DNA of 64,000 nt, from assembly GCF_027943945.1 (NCBI RefSeq), contig NZ_AP027141.1, forward strand, positions 3,187,509-3,251,508, in the 5' to 3' direction. A program made the position numbers and the translations under genes. This document shows, piece by piece, positions 32,827 through 41,545 of the stretch (within the stretch, counting starts at the first letter, position 1; each line of letters starts with the position of its first letter). The notes beneath the pieces are model-generated. The model worked only from the letters and a program-made list of their open reading frames with translations, made no database searches and was not told the DNA's origin. The DNA is from Microbacterium terricola. Its GTDB lineage: Bacteria > Actinomycetota > Actinomycetes > Actinomycetales > Microbacteriaceae.

Positions 32827-35745
32827 TCAGTTCTCCAGCAGGATCGTCTTGATCTCGAACGGCCCGAACGCGAGGCTCGAGAGGTCGACCTCGCCGGCCG
32901 GCCGCTCCATCAGGTCGGTCTCCACCGCGCGTCGGTGCGCGATGGTCGTGTGCAGCGCGGTCGTGGCCGGGCGCCCGAGACTCTCATAGAGCCTGACGAT
33001 GATCCCGCTTCCGTCCTCGGCCCGCTTGAGCGTCTCGACGATCACGGCGTCTCCCGCGGTCTCCACAGCGCTCTCGAACGCGACCCCCTCGGCAACGAGC
33101 AGCGGGTTGTTCAGGCGGTAGCCCTCGGCGATCACGCCGGCGAGATCACCCGCCGCGAACGGCGTGAAGGCGTAGGTGAACTCGTGCGCGCCACGGTCCG
33201 CCGTCTTGTCGGGGAAGGTCGGAGAGCGCAGCAGGTTGAGGCTCAGCAGCCCGTCCTTCGCCCGGTGGCCGTACTTGCTGTCGTTGAGCAGCGCGAATCC
33301 GGCCTCGTCGTCCTGCACGGCGATCCACTTGTGCGCGCAGATCTCGAACTGCGCCTTCTCCACCGAGTCCCGCTCGGTGGTCGGCCGTCCGATGTGGCCG
33401 AACTGGATCTCGCACAGCGCTTCCGGCCCGTAGTGGCTCGGGAAGAACTCGGCACGCAGCATCCGGTGCTTCTCGTGCCAGTCCACGTGCGTCTCGAAGC
33501 GCACCACCGCGCTCTCGGCGTCGAGGATCACGCGCTGGTGGATCGTCACCTTGGGCGTGCGGTACACCTGGTACCGCACGACGGTCGGACCCTCGATCGC
33601 GGTGCGCACCTCGGATGCGGTGAGCACCGTCGACGGCAGGTCGCGGTACTTCTGGTCGATGTCCCATGCGTCGAACGGGAACTGGAACGGATCGCTGAAG
33701 ACGATCAGGCGGTTGAGGCCGGCGCCGGCGTGCTCGCGTCCCGCCGCATCCGTGCACGAGACGATCTCGCCGGTCGCGTCGAAGCGGAGGGTGAGCACGC
33801 CGTTCGTGAGGGTGTCGGCCGTGTACGCGAGCTCGGGTGTCGGCGGCGCGGGATGGAGGACGGATGCGGCATACGGACCGACCTCGGCGTGCATCCACTC
33901 GTCGCCGGTCTTCACGAACTCGCGCCGGGCGAATCCGGTCAGGTTGATCGCCGACGGGCCGTCGCCCGTCGTCAGGCGTCCGCTGAGCTCGCCGATGTGC
34001 GCATCGAGAGCGTGGTCGATCTCCTGGTAGGTCTCGACCGCCTCGGTGTTGACGCGCGTGATCGAGGAGCCCGGGATGATGTCGTGGAACTGGTTGAGCA
34101 GCAGCGCCTTCCAGTGCGCGTCGAGCGCGTCAGTGCCGCCGCCGGTGAGCGCGGTGAGCGCCTCGGCGTTGTGGAGCTTCCGCTCGACGAGGCGGTTGTA
34201 CTTCTTGATCGCACCCTGGGTCGTGTATGTGCCCTGATGGGTCTCGAGATAGAGCTCGCCGACGTGCGTGTGGGCGATGTCACGCTGCTCGAGCGCACGG
34301 AAGAAGCGATCGGCTGTCGAGTACTCGACCCGCGGCAGCCCGCGAAGGTCCTGCTCGCGGCGCGTGACCTCCAGGTGCACCTCGCCCGGCCCGCCGCCGC
34401 CGTCGCCCGCCCCGTAGACGAGCAGTGCGGATCCGAGGTCGCGCTCCTGGTATTGCCGGACGCCCTTGAGCAGCCCGTCGGCGGCGCCGCGGCTGTTGTA
34501 GTCGCCTTCCGGCGGCATGTGCACGAGCACCGTCGAGCCGTCGATGCCCTGCCAGTGGAAGGTGCGGTGCGGGAACACGTTGACCTTGTTCCACGACAGC
34601 TTGATGGTCTGGAACCAGTCCATGCCGCTCTTGCGCAGGATCTGCGGAAGGTTGCCGTTGTACCCGAAGGTGTCGGGCAGCCAGCACAGCCGCATGTCCT
34701 CGCGGCCGAGCCCGAACTCCTCCTCCAGGAACCGGCGCCCGTGCAGCGCCTGGCGCACGAGCGACTCCCCGCTCGGCAGGTTGGTGTCCGGTTCGACCCA
34801 GAAGGCGCCCTGCAGCTCCATCCGGCCGGCGGCGACCGCATCCTTCATCCGCTCGAAGAGGGCGGGATGCTCCTGCTTCATCCACTGCATCTGCTGGGGC
34901 TGGCTGGTGCCGTAGATGTAGTCGTCGGTGCGGTCGATGTTCTTGAGGGCGTTGGCGTAGGTGCGTGCGGCCTTGCGGCGGGTCTCGCGCAGCGGCCAGA
35001 GCCACGCCATGTCGAGGTGTCCATGACCCACGGCGCTGTACACGAAGTCGCTGTCGGATGCTGCGGCCAGCGGTCCGGCGAGCGCACCGCGCGCGGCCCG
35101 GGCGTCTCCCGCGGTGAAGTGGCCGTAGGCCGCCCGCAGCGCCGCTTTGAGGTCGGCGGCGAGCGCGGGGTCCGCGGTCGCATCGGCGAGGACGGCGAGC
35201 GTGAGGTAGTCGTAGTAGAGACCGAAGACGACGTCGTCGCGCCGCGCGAGGTGCGCGCCGTGGAACTTGGCCTTGCCGTAGTCGTAGAGCAGCCAGCCGT
35301 TGTACGCCACGTCGGCATAGAACTCGATGCGCCCCGTGCTCGTGTCCACGCCGTGCACGGGCCGGTGCTGACCGCCGGCGTGCGGCAGATCGCCCTGGAT
35401 CCAGACGGTGCTCACGGAGTCGAGCACGTCTCCGGCTGCCGAATAGACGAGCCCCTCGCCGCGGATGCCGAGCATCACGACGACGTCGGAGGCCCCGGCC
35501 GGCACCTCGCCGGTGATGCGCAGCCAGGCGCAGTCGAACTTGGCGCCCCATGCGGTGCCGTCGCGCAGGGGGCGGAACCCGCCGCGGTCGATCTCCGCGA
35601 ACGCGATCGGCTCGTCGGAGCGCAGCACCTCGGCACGCAGGGGCGCGACCACGGTGTAGATGGCGTCGCGGATGCGGCGGAGGCGGCTGTACTCGCGCGG
35701 CTGCCGCAGCGCATATCCGCCGAGTTCGGCGATCAGACCAGGCAT
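32827..35745 (-). CDS. Alpha-mannosidase, glycoside hydrolase family 38
   Basis: Retaining exo-alpha-mannosidase of 972 aa without signal peptide, so cytoplasmic. An N-terminal accessory domain covers about residues 1-230. The catalytic domain then shows HGHLDMAWLWP with zinc ligands His243 and Asp245, and WLPDTFGYNG with the nucleophile Asp358. C-terminal beta domains follow. Zinc or cobalt is the usual metal. It starts 7 bp after the ABC ATPase gene and is followed 2 bp later by a GPH transporter. Its substrate is probably an alpha-mannosyl compound brought in by the operon's ABC transporter (inference). The ATG at 35745 removes a false upstream extension. Confidence 0.94.
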   Translation of the reverse strand: MPGLIAELGGYALRQPREYSRLRRIRDAIYTVVAPLRAEVLRSDEPIAFAEIDRGGFRPLRDGTAWGAKFDCAWLRITGEVPAGASDVVVMLGIRGEGLVYSAAGDVLDSVSTVWIQGDLPHAGGQHRPVHGVDTSTGRIEFYADVAYNGWLLYDYGKAKFHGAHLARRDDVVFGLYYDYLTLAVLADATADPALAADLKAALRAAYGHFTAGDARAARGALAGPLAAASDSDFVYSAVGHGHLDMAWLWPLRETRRKAARTYANALKNIDRTDDYIYGTSQPQQMQWMKQEHPALFERMKDAVAAGRMELQGAFWVEPDTNLPSGESLVRQALHGRRFLEEEFGLGREDMRLCWLPDTFGYNGNLPQILRKSGMDWFQTIKLSWNKVNVFPHRTFHWQGIDGSTVLVHMPPEGDYNSRGAADGLLKGVRQYQERDLGSALLVYGAGDGGGGPGEVHLEVTRREQDLRGLPRVEYSTADRFFRALEQRDIAHTHVGELYLETHQGTYTTQGAIKKYNRLVERKLHNAEALTALTGGGTDALDAHWKALLLNQFHDIIPGSSITRVNTEAVETYQEIDHALDAHIGELSGRLTTGDGPSAINLTGFARREFVKTGDEWMHAEVGPYAASVLHPAPPTPELAYTADTLTNGVLTLRFDATGEIVSCTDAAGREHAGAGLNRLIVFSDPFQFPFDAWDIDQKYRDLPSTVLTASEVRTAIEGPTVVRYQVYRTPKVTIHQRVILDAESAVVRFETHVDWHEKHRMLRAEFFPSHYGPEALCEIQFGHIGRPTTERDSVEKAQFEICAHKWIAVQDDEAGFALLNDSKYGHRAKDGLLSLNLLRSPTFPDKTADRGAHEFTYAFTPFAAGDLAGVIAEGYRLNNPLLVAEGVAFESAVETAGDAVIVETLKRAEDGSGIIVRLYESLGRPATTALHTTIAHRRAVETDLMERPAGEVDLSSLAFGPFEIKTILLEN

Positions 35746-35752
35746 TCCGAGA

Positions 35753-37423
35753 TCAGCGCTGCCGCGTCGCGTTCCACGCCGTCCGCCGCGCAGCCTGCTC
35801 GACCGGATCGGGCACCGGCAGCGAGGCGATGAGCCGCTTCGTGTAGTCGTCCTGCGGGTTGCCGAGCACCTCGGCGGTGCGCCCTTCCTCGGCGATGCGG
35901 CCCTTGTGCAGGACCACGACGCGATGGGCGAGCAGGTCGACGACCGCGAGGTCGTGCGTGATGAACAGCGTCGCGAACCGGTACCGCTCCTGGATCTCGG
36001 CGAAGAGCTCGAGCACGCGCGCCTGCACCGACACGTCGAGCGCACTCGTCGGCTCGTCGGCGATGAGCAGCTTCGGGTCGAGCGCGAGCGCACGGGCGAG
36101 CGAGGCGCGCTGGCGCTGACCGCCGGAGAGCTCGTGCGGGAACCGGTCGCCGTATGCGGCGGGCAGCTGCACCGCCTCGAGCAGCTCGTCGACCTTGGGC
36201 CGTGCGTCGCGCGCATTCTTCGCGTCGGTGTGGACGAGGAGGGGCTCTGCGACGTTCTCCGCGATCGTGAGCAGCGGGTTGAAGCTCGTCGCGGGGTCCT
36301 GGAACACGAATCCGAGCTCACGCCGGCGCGCGCGGAAGGCCCGCTCCTTGACCCCGTTCATCTCGGTGCCGAGCACCCGCAGCGATCCGCCGCTGACCGG
36401 GGCCAGTCCGGCGATCGCACGACCGATGGTGGTCTTGCCCGAGCCGCTCTCGCCGACCAGACCGAGCACCTCGCCGGGTCCGATCCGGAAGCTCACGCTG
36501 TCGACGGCACGGAACGTCGGGCTGCCGAGGCGGCCCGGGTACTCGATGATGAGGCCGTTCGCCTCGACCACTGCGGTCTCGTCTGCTGACGCGGGGCGAG
36601 CCCGGTCCGCGATCTCGAGCCGCGGTACGGCGGCGAGGAGCTTCTTCGTGTACTCGTGCTGCGGGGCGGCGAAGAGGTCCTTCGCGAGCGCGGTCTCGAC
36701 GACCTCGCCGTTGAGCATCACCGCGACGCGATCGGCGAGGTCGGCGACCACGCCCATGTTGTGGGTGATGAGGACGATGGCCGTGCCGGTCTCGTCGCGC
36801 AGGGTGCGCAGGAGTTCGAGGATCTCGGCCTGCACCGTCACATCCAGGGCCGTGGTCGGCTCGTCCGCCAGGATCACGGCCGGCTCGAGGGCGAGCGCCA
36901 TCGCGATGACGATGCGCTGCTTCTGGCCGCCCGAGAACTGGTGCGGATAGTGGTTGACCCGGTGCTCGGGATCGGGGATGCCGACACGTCCGAGCATCTC
37001 GATGGCCTTTGCCTTCGCCTCGGCCTTCGTCATCTTGCGATGCGCCCGCATGCCCTCGATGAGCTGCCAGCCGACGGTGAACACCGGGTTCAGCGCCGTC
37101 GAGGGCTCCTGGAAGATCATGGCGGCCTTCGTGCCGCGCACCCGGCGGAGGTCGTCGTGGCTGAGCTTGGCGACATCGGTGCCGTCGAGGATGACCGCGC
37201 CCTCGGTGGTGGCCGACTCGGGGAGGAGCCCGAGGATCGTGCGGGCGGTGACCGTCTTGCCCGAGCCGGACTCGCCGACGATCGCGAGCACCTCGCCGCG
37301 TCGCACATCGAGCGAGACGTTGCGCACGGCGCGGACGTCGCCGCCGTCGGTCGAGAACGTGACGTCCAGTCCGCGGATGTCGACGGCCAGGTCGTCGAGC
37401 GGGGTCTGCGCCGGTGAACTCAT
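35753..37423 (-). CDS. Oligopeptide/dipeptide-type ABC transporter, fused double ATPase
   Basis: One chain of 556 aa holding two ATPase domains equivalent to DppD and DppF. Each has Walker A GESGSGKT (about residues 50-57 and 325-332), a signature FSGGQKQR or LSGGQRQR, and Walker B ILADEPTTALD or LIADEPTSALD. It drives the two permeases encoded just upstream. The ATG overlaps the DppC-like stop by 1 nt. Fused ATPases of this kind are common in actinobacterial peptide and oligosaccharide importers. Linkage to an alpha-mannosidase suggests a glycoconjugate cargo. Confidence 0.93.
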   Translation of the reverse strand: MSSPAQTPLDDLAVDIRGLDVTFSTDGGDVRAVRNVSLDVRRGEVLAIVGESGSGKTVTARTILGLLPESATTEGAVILDGTDVAKLSHDDLRRVRGTKAAMIFQEPSTALNPVFTVGWQLIEGMRAHRKMTKAEAKAKAIEMLGRVGIPDPEHRVNHYPHQFSGGQKQRIVIAMALALEPAVILADEPTTALDVTVQAEILELLRTLRDETGTAIVLITHNMGVVADLADRVAVMLNGEVVETALAKDLFAAPQHEYTKKLLAAVPRLEIADRARPASADETAVVEANGLIIEYPGRLGSPTFRAVDSVSFRIGPGEVLGLVGESGSGKTTIGRAIAGLAPVSGGSLRVLGTEMNGVKERAFRARRRELGFVFQDPATSFNPLLTIAENVAEPLLVHTDAKNARDARPKVDELLEAVQLPAAYGDRFPHELSGGQRQRASLARALALDPKLLIADEPTSALDVSVQARVLELFAEIQERYRFATLFITHDLAVVDLLAHRVVVLHKGRIAEEGRTAEVLGNPQDDYTKRLIASLPVPDPVEQAARRTAWNATRQR

Positions 37424-38415
37424 CACTGCACCTCTCCGAGTTCTTCGCGTGCGGTCGGCTGGCTCGCGGCGACCGCGTCGGCCGGCGTCTGCTTGCTCGC
37501 GCGGCGGCGCGCGCGCAGGCGCGGGTCGGCGAGGTCGTTGAGGCTCTCGCCGATGAGCGTGATGCCGAGCACGGCGAACACGATGGCAAGGCCGGGCGGG
37601 ATCGCCGTCCACCAGATGCCGGCGGCGACGTCGCTGATCGACTTGGAGAGGTCGTAGCCCCACTCGGCGGCGGCGGTCGGCTCGATGCCGAAGCCGAGGA
37701 AGCCGAGGGCTGCCAGCGTACTGATCGCCTCGGCCGCATTGAGCGTGACGATGATCGGCAGCGTGCGGGTCGAGTTGCGCAGGACGTGGCGGAACATGAT
37801 GCGCGGGCTGGACGCGCCGATGACCTTGGCCGACTCGATGAACGCCTCAGCCTTCACCCGGACGACCTCGGCGCGCACGACGCGGAAGTACTGCGGGATG
37901 AACACGACCATGATCGACACCGCCGCGGCCATGACGCCGGGCCAGAGGCCGGACTGACCGCCGCTGATCGCGATCGCGACGAGGATCGCGAGCAGGAGCG
38001 TCGGGAAGGCGTAGATCGCGTCCGCGACGACGACGAGCGTGCGGTCGACCCAGCCGCCGAAGTATCCGGACACCAGTCCGAGGAAGATGCCGAGGAACAC
38101 CGAGAGGACGAGCGAGACGACGACGACGAACAGGGCGGTCTGGGCACCCCAGATGACGCGCGACAGGACGTCGTAGCCGCCCACCGTCGTGCCGAGCCAG
38201 TGCGCGGCACTCGGCGGCTGCTGGGCGCCGAAGTTGCCGTCCGGACCGGAGAGCTGGTCGTAGCCGTACGGCGAGATCCACGGCGCGATGATCGCGACCA
38301 GAAGGAACACACCGGTGATCACGAGGCCGGCCACCAGCATCCCGCGCTGGAAGCCCACGCTCTGGCGCAGCTGGTGGATGACCGGGACGCGGTCGATCAG
38401 TTTCTGCTTCGCCAT
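37423..38415 (-). CDS. ABC transporter permease (DppC-like)
   Basis: Inner-membrane permease of 330 aa with about six membrane segments. The N-terminal extension and first segment (GFQRGMLVAGLVITGVFLLVAIIAPWISPYG) fit the OppC/DppC type. The EAA loop, which contacts the ATPase, is seen in RHVLRNSTRTLPIIVTLNAAEAISTLAALGFLGFG near residue 220. It works with the DppB-like partner encoded 1 bp upstream. Confidence 0.93.
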   Translation of the reverse strand: MAKQKLIDRVPVIHQLRQSVGFQRGMLVAGLVITGVFLLVAIIAPWISPYGYDQLSGPDGNFGAQQPPSAAHWLGTTVGGYDVLSRVIWGAQTALFVVVVSLVLSVFLGIFLGLVSGYFGGWVDRTLVVVADAIYAFPTLLLAILVAIAISGGQSGLWPGVMAAAVSIMVVFIPQYFRVVRAEVVRVKAEAFIESAKVIGASSPRIMFRHVLRNSTRTLPIIVTLNAAEAISTLAALGFLGFGIEPTAAAEWGYDLSKSISDVAAGIWWTAIPPGLAIVFAVLGITLIGESLNDLADPRLRARRRASKQTPADAVAASQPTAREELGEVQ

Positions 38416-38416
38416 G

Positions 38417-39508
38417 TCAGAACCTCAGTCTCGGGTCGAGGAACGCCGCGATGACGTCGACGACGAAGTTTGTGAGCGCGACGATGATGGCGATCATCGC
38501 CACGATGCCCTGCACGGCGATGAAGTCACGCGCCTGCAGGTACTCGAAGAGCTGGTACCCCAGGCCCTGCCACTCGAAGGTCGTCTCGGTGAGCACGGCG
38601 CCGCCGAGCAGGAGTGCGATCTGCAGGCCGATGACGGTGATGATCGGGATGAGGGCGGGTCGGTAGGCGTGCTTGCGGATCAGCCGGTACTCGCTGACGC
38701 CGCGGGACCGCGCCGCGTCGACGTACTGCATGTTGTGCGTGCCGATGACGTTCGTGCGCACGAGGCGCAGGAAGATCCCCGCGGTGAGCAGACCGAGCGT
38801 CAGCGCGGGGAGGATCGCGTGCAGGAGGACGTCCTGCACGTACGCGGGGTTCCCGGTGGCGATGGCGTCGATGAGGTAGATGCCCGTCCCGTCCTCGCGC
38901 GTGAGGGCGATCTCGGTGCGCACGTCGGCGCGGCCGCTGACCGGCAGCCAGCCGAGCCAGACGGAGAAGATGAGCTTCGCCACGAGTCCGGAGAAGAACA
39001 CCGGGGTCGCGTAGAAGAAGATCGCGCTGACCCGCAGAACCGCGTCGGACGTCTTGTCGCGCGTCGCCGCGGCGACGAGGCCGAGCGGGATGCCGACGAT
39101 GAATGCGATGACGAGCGAGTACGCGACGAGCTCGAAGGTCGCGGTGCCGTACGTCAGGACGACCTGGGTGACCGGCTGGTTGTCGGTGAACGTCGTGCCG
39201 AAGTTGCCCTGGAGGATCTGGCCGAGGTACTCGAGGTACTGCACGAACACGGGGCGGTCGAAGCCGGCCTCGTGGATGCGCTCCTGCAGCTGAGCGGCCG
39301 TGAGGCGGCCGCCGAGGGACGCCGTGATCGGGTCGCCGGTCAGCCGGATGAGGAAGAAGACGATGGTGACCAGGATCAGCACCGTCGGGATGATCAGCAG
39401 GAATCGGATCAGGAGATAGCGCCAGAGCACGCTGCCGCCCTTGCCTCGCCGCACGGCGAGCGAGGGTGGTGGCTGATCGACCGGGGCGACGCCGACGTCA
39501 CTCGTCAT
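38417..39508 (-). CDS. ABC transporter permease (DppB-like)
   Basis: Permease of 363 aa with about six membrane segments. A longer N-terminus (about 25 residues) precedes LWRYLLIRFLLIIPTVLILVTIVFFLIRLTGDP, the typical OppB/DppB start. The EAA loop is in RSRGVSEYRLIRKHAYRPALIPIITVIGLQIALLLGG. A stable hairpin separates it from the binding-protein gene upstream, which may lower permease expression relative to the binding protein. Confidence 0.93.
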   Translation of the reverse strand: MTSDVGVAPVDQPPPSLAVRRGKGGSVLWRYLLIRFLLIIPTVLILVTIVFFLIRLTGDPITASLGGRLTAAQLQERIHEAGFDRPVFVQYLEYLGQILQGNFGTTFTDNQPVTQVVLTYGTATFELVAYSLVIAFIVGIPLGLVAAATRDKTSDAVLRVSAIFFYATPVFFSGLVAKLIFSVWLGWLPVSGRADVRTEIALTREDGTGIYLIDAIATGNPAYVQDVLLHAILPALTLGLLTAGIFLRLVRTNVIGTHNMQYVDAARSRGVSEYRLIRKHAYRPALIPIITVIGLQIALLLGGAVLTETTFEWQGLGYQLFEYLQARDFIAVQGIVAMIAIIVALTNFVVDVIAAFLDPRLRF

Positions 39509-39562
39509 ACGGGGAGCCTATCTTTCGACCCGGCGCGCTGCCGGGGTGGAGCGGTGTGCATG

Positions 39563-39599
39563 CCGATGGGGCGGCCCGTCGAGCGGACCGCCCCATCGG
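39563..39599 (-). terminator. Intercistronic hairpin after the binding-protein gene
   Basis: CCGATGGGGCGG (39563-39574) and CCGCCCCATCGG (39588-39599) form a perfect 12-bp stem 10 bp after the binding-protein stop. No T-tract follows on the minus strand, so it is more likely a partial terminator or a 3' mRNA stabiliser than a full stop of transcription before the permease genes. Confidence 0.65.
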
Positions 39600-39609
39600 T
39601 GTTCGCGAC

Positions 39610-41244
39610 CTACTTGGTGACGGGAGCGAAGCGGAACTTGAACGAGGCGTCCAGGAGGACACCCTGGACGTCGGTTCCGGCGACGGCGACCTGCGCACCC
39701 TGGAGCAGCGGGACGGTCGAGAGGTCGCCGGCGACGAGCTCCTGGATCTTCTCGATGTCCGCGGTGCGGGTGGCGGCGTCGGTCTCCACGGCCTGCTCGA
39801 GGATGAGGTCGTTGACCTCCGAGTTGTCGTAGTGGTTGCCGAGGAAGTTCTCCTTGAGGAAGAACGGCGTCAGGTAGTTGTCGGCGTCCGAGTAGTCCGG
39901 GAACCAGCCGAGCTGGTACGCGGGGTACACGTCCGACGTGCGGTCCTCCGAGTACTGCACCCACTCGGTCGACTTGAGGTCGACCTCGAACAGGCCGTCG
40001 GCCTCGAGCTGCTGCTTGACCAGCGCGTACTCGTCACCCGACGAAGGGCCGTAGTGGTCGGGGCTGTACTGCAGGCTCAGCTTGACCGGGGTCTCCACGC
40101 CGGCGGCCTCGAGGCGCTCCTTGGCCTTGGCGGCATCCGGGGCGCCGTTGCCGTCGCCGTAGATGCCCTTCAGTGCCTCGGTGGCACCGGCGAAGCCCTC
40201 GGGAACGTACGAGTACAGCGGGGTGTAGGTGCCCTTGTAGACCTGCTCCGAGATCGCGTCGCGGTCGACGAGGTCGGCGACGGCCTGGCGGACGGCGAGC
40301 GCCTTGTCGGCGTCGGCCTCCGGGGTGTCCGCGCCGTACGGCTGCGTGTTGAAGTTGAACACGATGTAGCGGATCTCGCCGCCGGGGCCGTCGATGACCT
40401 GGACCTTGTCGTTGCCGCTCAGGTCGTCGACATCCGTCGCCGACAGGCTGCGGTACGCCACGTCGACGTCACCCTCCTGCACGGCGAGCTTCAGGTTCGA
40501 CGACTCGCCGAAGTAGCTGAGGATCACGCCGCTGTTGACGGGGGCGTCGAGCAGGCCCTGGTAGTTCTCGTTCGGGGTGAACTCGACGGTCTTGTTGAAG
40601 TCCCACGACGTGACGGCGTAGGGGCCGCCGAACGCGTTCGCGTCGACGATGTCCTGGTCGGGCGTCAGCGCGTCGGCCGAGAAGACCTCGTCGTCGACGA
40701 TGGCGCCGGGGAAGCTCGTCAGGATGTACGGGAAGATCTGGTCGTTCTCCGCCTTGAGGTGGAAGACGACGGTGGTGTCATCCGGGGCCTCGACGCTGTC
40801 GAGGTTGTAGAGCAGGCTCGACGCGCCGTTCGGGTCGGCGATCTTGATGTTGCGGTCGAACGAGAACTTCACGTCCGCCGAGGTCAGGTCGTTGCCGTTG
40901 GCCCACTTCAGGCCGGCCGGCAGCGTGACCGTGTACTCGGTCGGCGAGGTGAACTCGGCCGACTCGGCCAGGTCGGGGACGACCTCGGTGCTGTTGTAGT
41001 CGGTGTTGACCAGGTACGGGAAGACCTGGGTCTGGACGGCGAGCGACCCGTTGTCGTACGAGCCGGCCGGGTCGAGCGTGGTGACCTTGTCGGTCGTGCC
41101 GACGATGATCGGCTCGCCCGAAGTCGCGTCGTCGTCGTTTCCGGTGCCACCCGAGCCGGCGCAGCCGGCCAGGAGGAGTGCCGAAGCGCCGAAGGCGCCG
41201 AGCACGAGGCCGAGACGGCCCCGCTTGCTGTCGTGCAGTGACAT
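39610..41244 (-). CDS. ABC transporter substrate-binding lipoprotein (SBP family 5)
   Basis: Extracellular binding protein of 544 aa. A signal peptide ends in a lipobox with Cys28 (LLAGC). The SBP_bac_5 pattern is clear: TLDPAGSYDNGSLAVQTQVFPYLVN near residue 55, then WANGNDLTSADVKFSFDR near 120. This family binds peptides, nickel complexes or oligosaccharides. Being first in an operon with a cytoplasmic alpha-mannosidase suggests that the ligand contains alpha-mannose (inference). AGAGGTAGCACT precedes the ATG. Confidence 0.93.
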   Translation of the reverse strand: MSLHDSKRGRLGLVLGAFGASALLLAGCAGSGGTGNDDDATSGEPIIVGTTDKVTTLDPAGSYDNGSLAVQTQVFPYLVNTDYNSTEVVPDLAESAEFTSPTEYTVTLPAGLKWANGNDLTSADVKFSFDRNIKIADPNGASSLLYNLDSVEAPDDTTVVFHLKAENDQIFPYILTSFPGAIVDDEVFSADALTPDQDIVDANAFGGPYAVTSWDFNKTVEFTPNENYQGLLDAPVNSGVILSYFGESSNLKLAVQEGDVDVAYRSLSATDVDDLSGNDKVQVIDGPGGEIRYIVFNFNTQPYGADTPEADADKALAVRQAVADLVDRDAISEQVYKGTYTPLYSYVPEGFAGATEALKGIYGDGNGAPDAAKAKERLEAAGVETPVKLSLQYSPDHYGPSSGDEYALVKQQLEADGLFEVDLKSTEWVQYSEDRTSDVYPAYQLGWFPDYSDADNYLTPFFLKENFLGNHYDNSEVNDLILEQAVETDAATRTADIEKIQELVAGDLSTVPLLQGAQVAVAGTDVQGVLLDASFKFRFAPVTK

Positions 41245-41545
41245 AGTGCTACCTCTGCTGTGAAGAGTCCGCGGCGCCGGGAGACACCGCCCAAGGGGCC
41301 ATCTTCTCCCCCTATCCGGCCGGATCCCAAGTCACGCGCCATTTCGTAACGAGACTGAAACCCGGTGCGGGCGGCACTCGATGCCGTACGCGGCCCTCCG
41401 CGCGGCCTGCGCTCTCATCGGTTTCTCACGCGAGTGACGGTCTCGCGTCGCCTCGCGTTCACTCCGCCGTCGCCTCGCGGGACTCGACTGGGCATGCCCA
41501 TCAGGGCGTACACCCTCCACCCGCAGGAACCATCAGGGAGATGCA
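41245..41545. other. Divergent intergenic region (binding protein / phosphatase)
   Basis: 301 bp between two divergent starts. It must hold both promoters. I looked for PhoP boxes in front of the phosphatase and saw only one loose match (GTTCACTCCG at about 41458), not a clear tandem repeat. No gene or strong hairpin was seen. Confidence 0.6.

Noticed and set aside
32935..35832. Long plus-strand reading frame (about 965 codons) opposite the alpha-mannosidase
   Set aside because: It is the antisense shadow of a well supported GH38 gene; Arg/Gly/Val/Asp-rich composition and no recognisable domain.
41400..41545. PHO box upstream of the alkaline phosphatase
   Set aside because: Only one loose GTTCAC-type match was found; a clear tandem of 11-bp repeats is missing.
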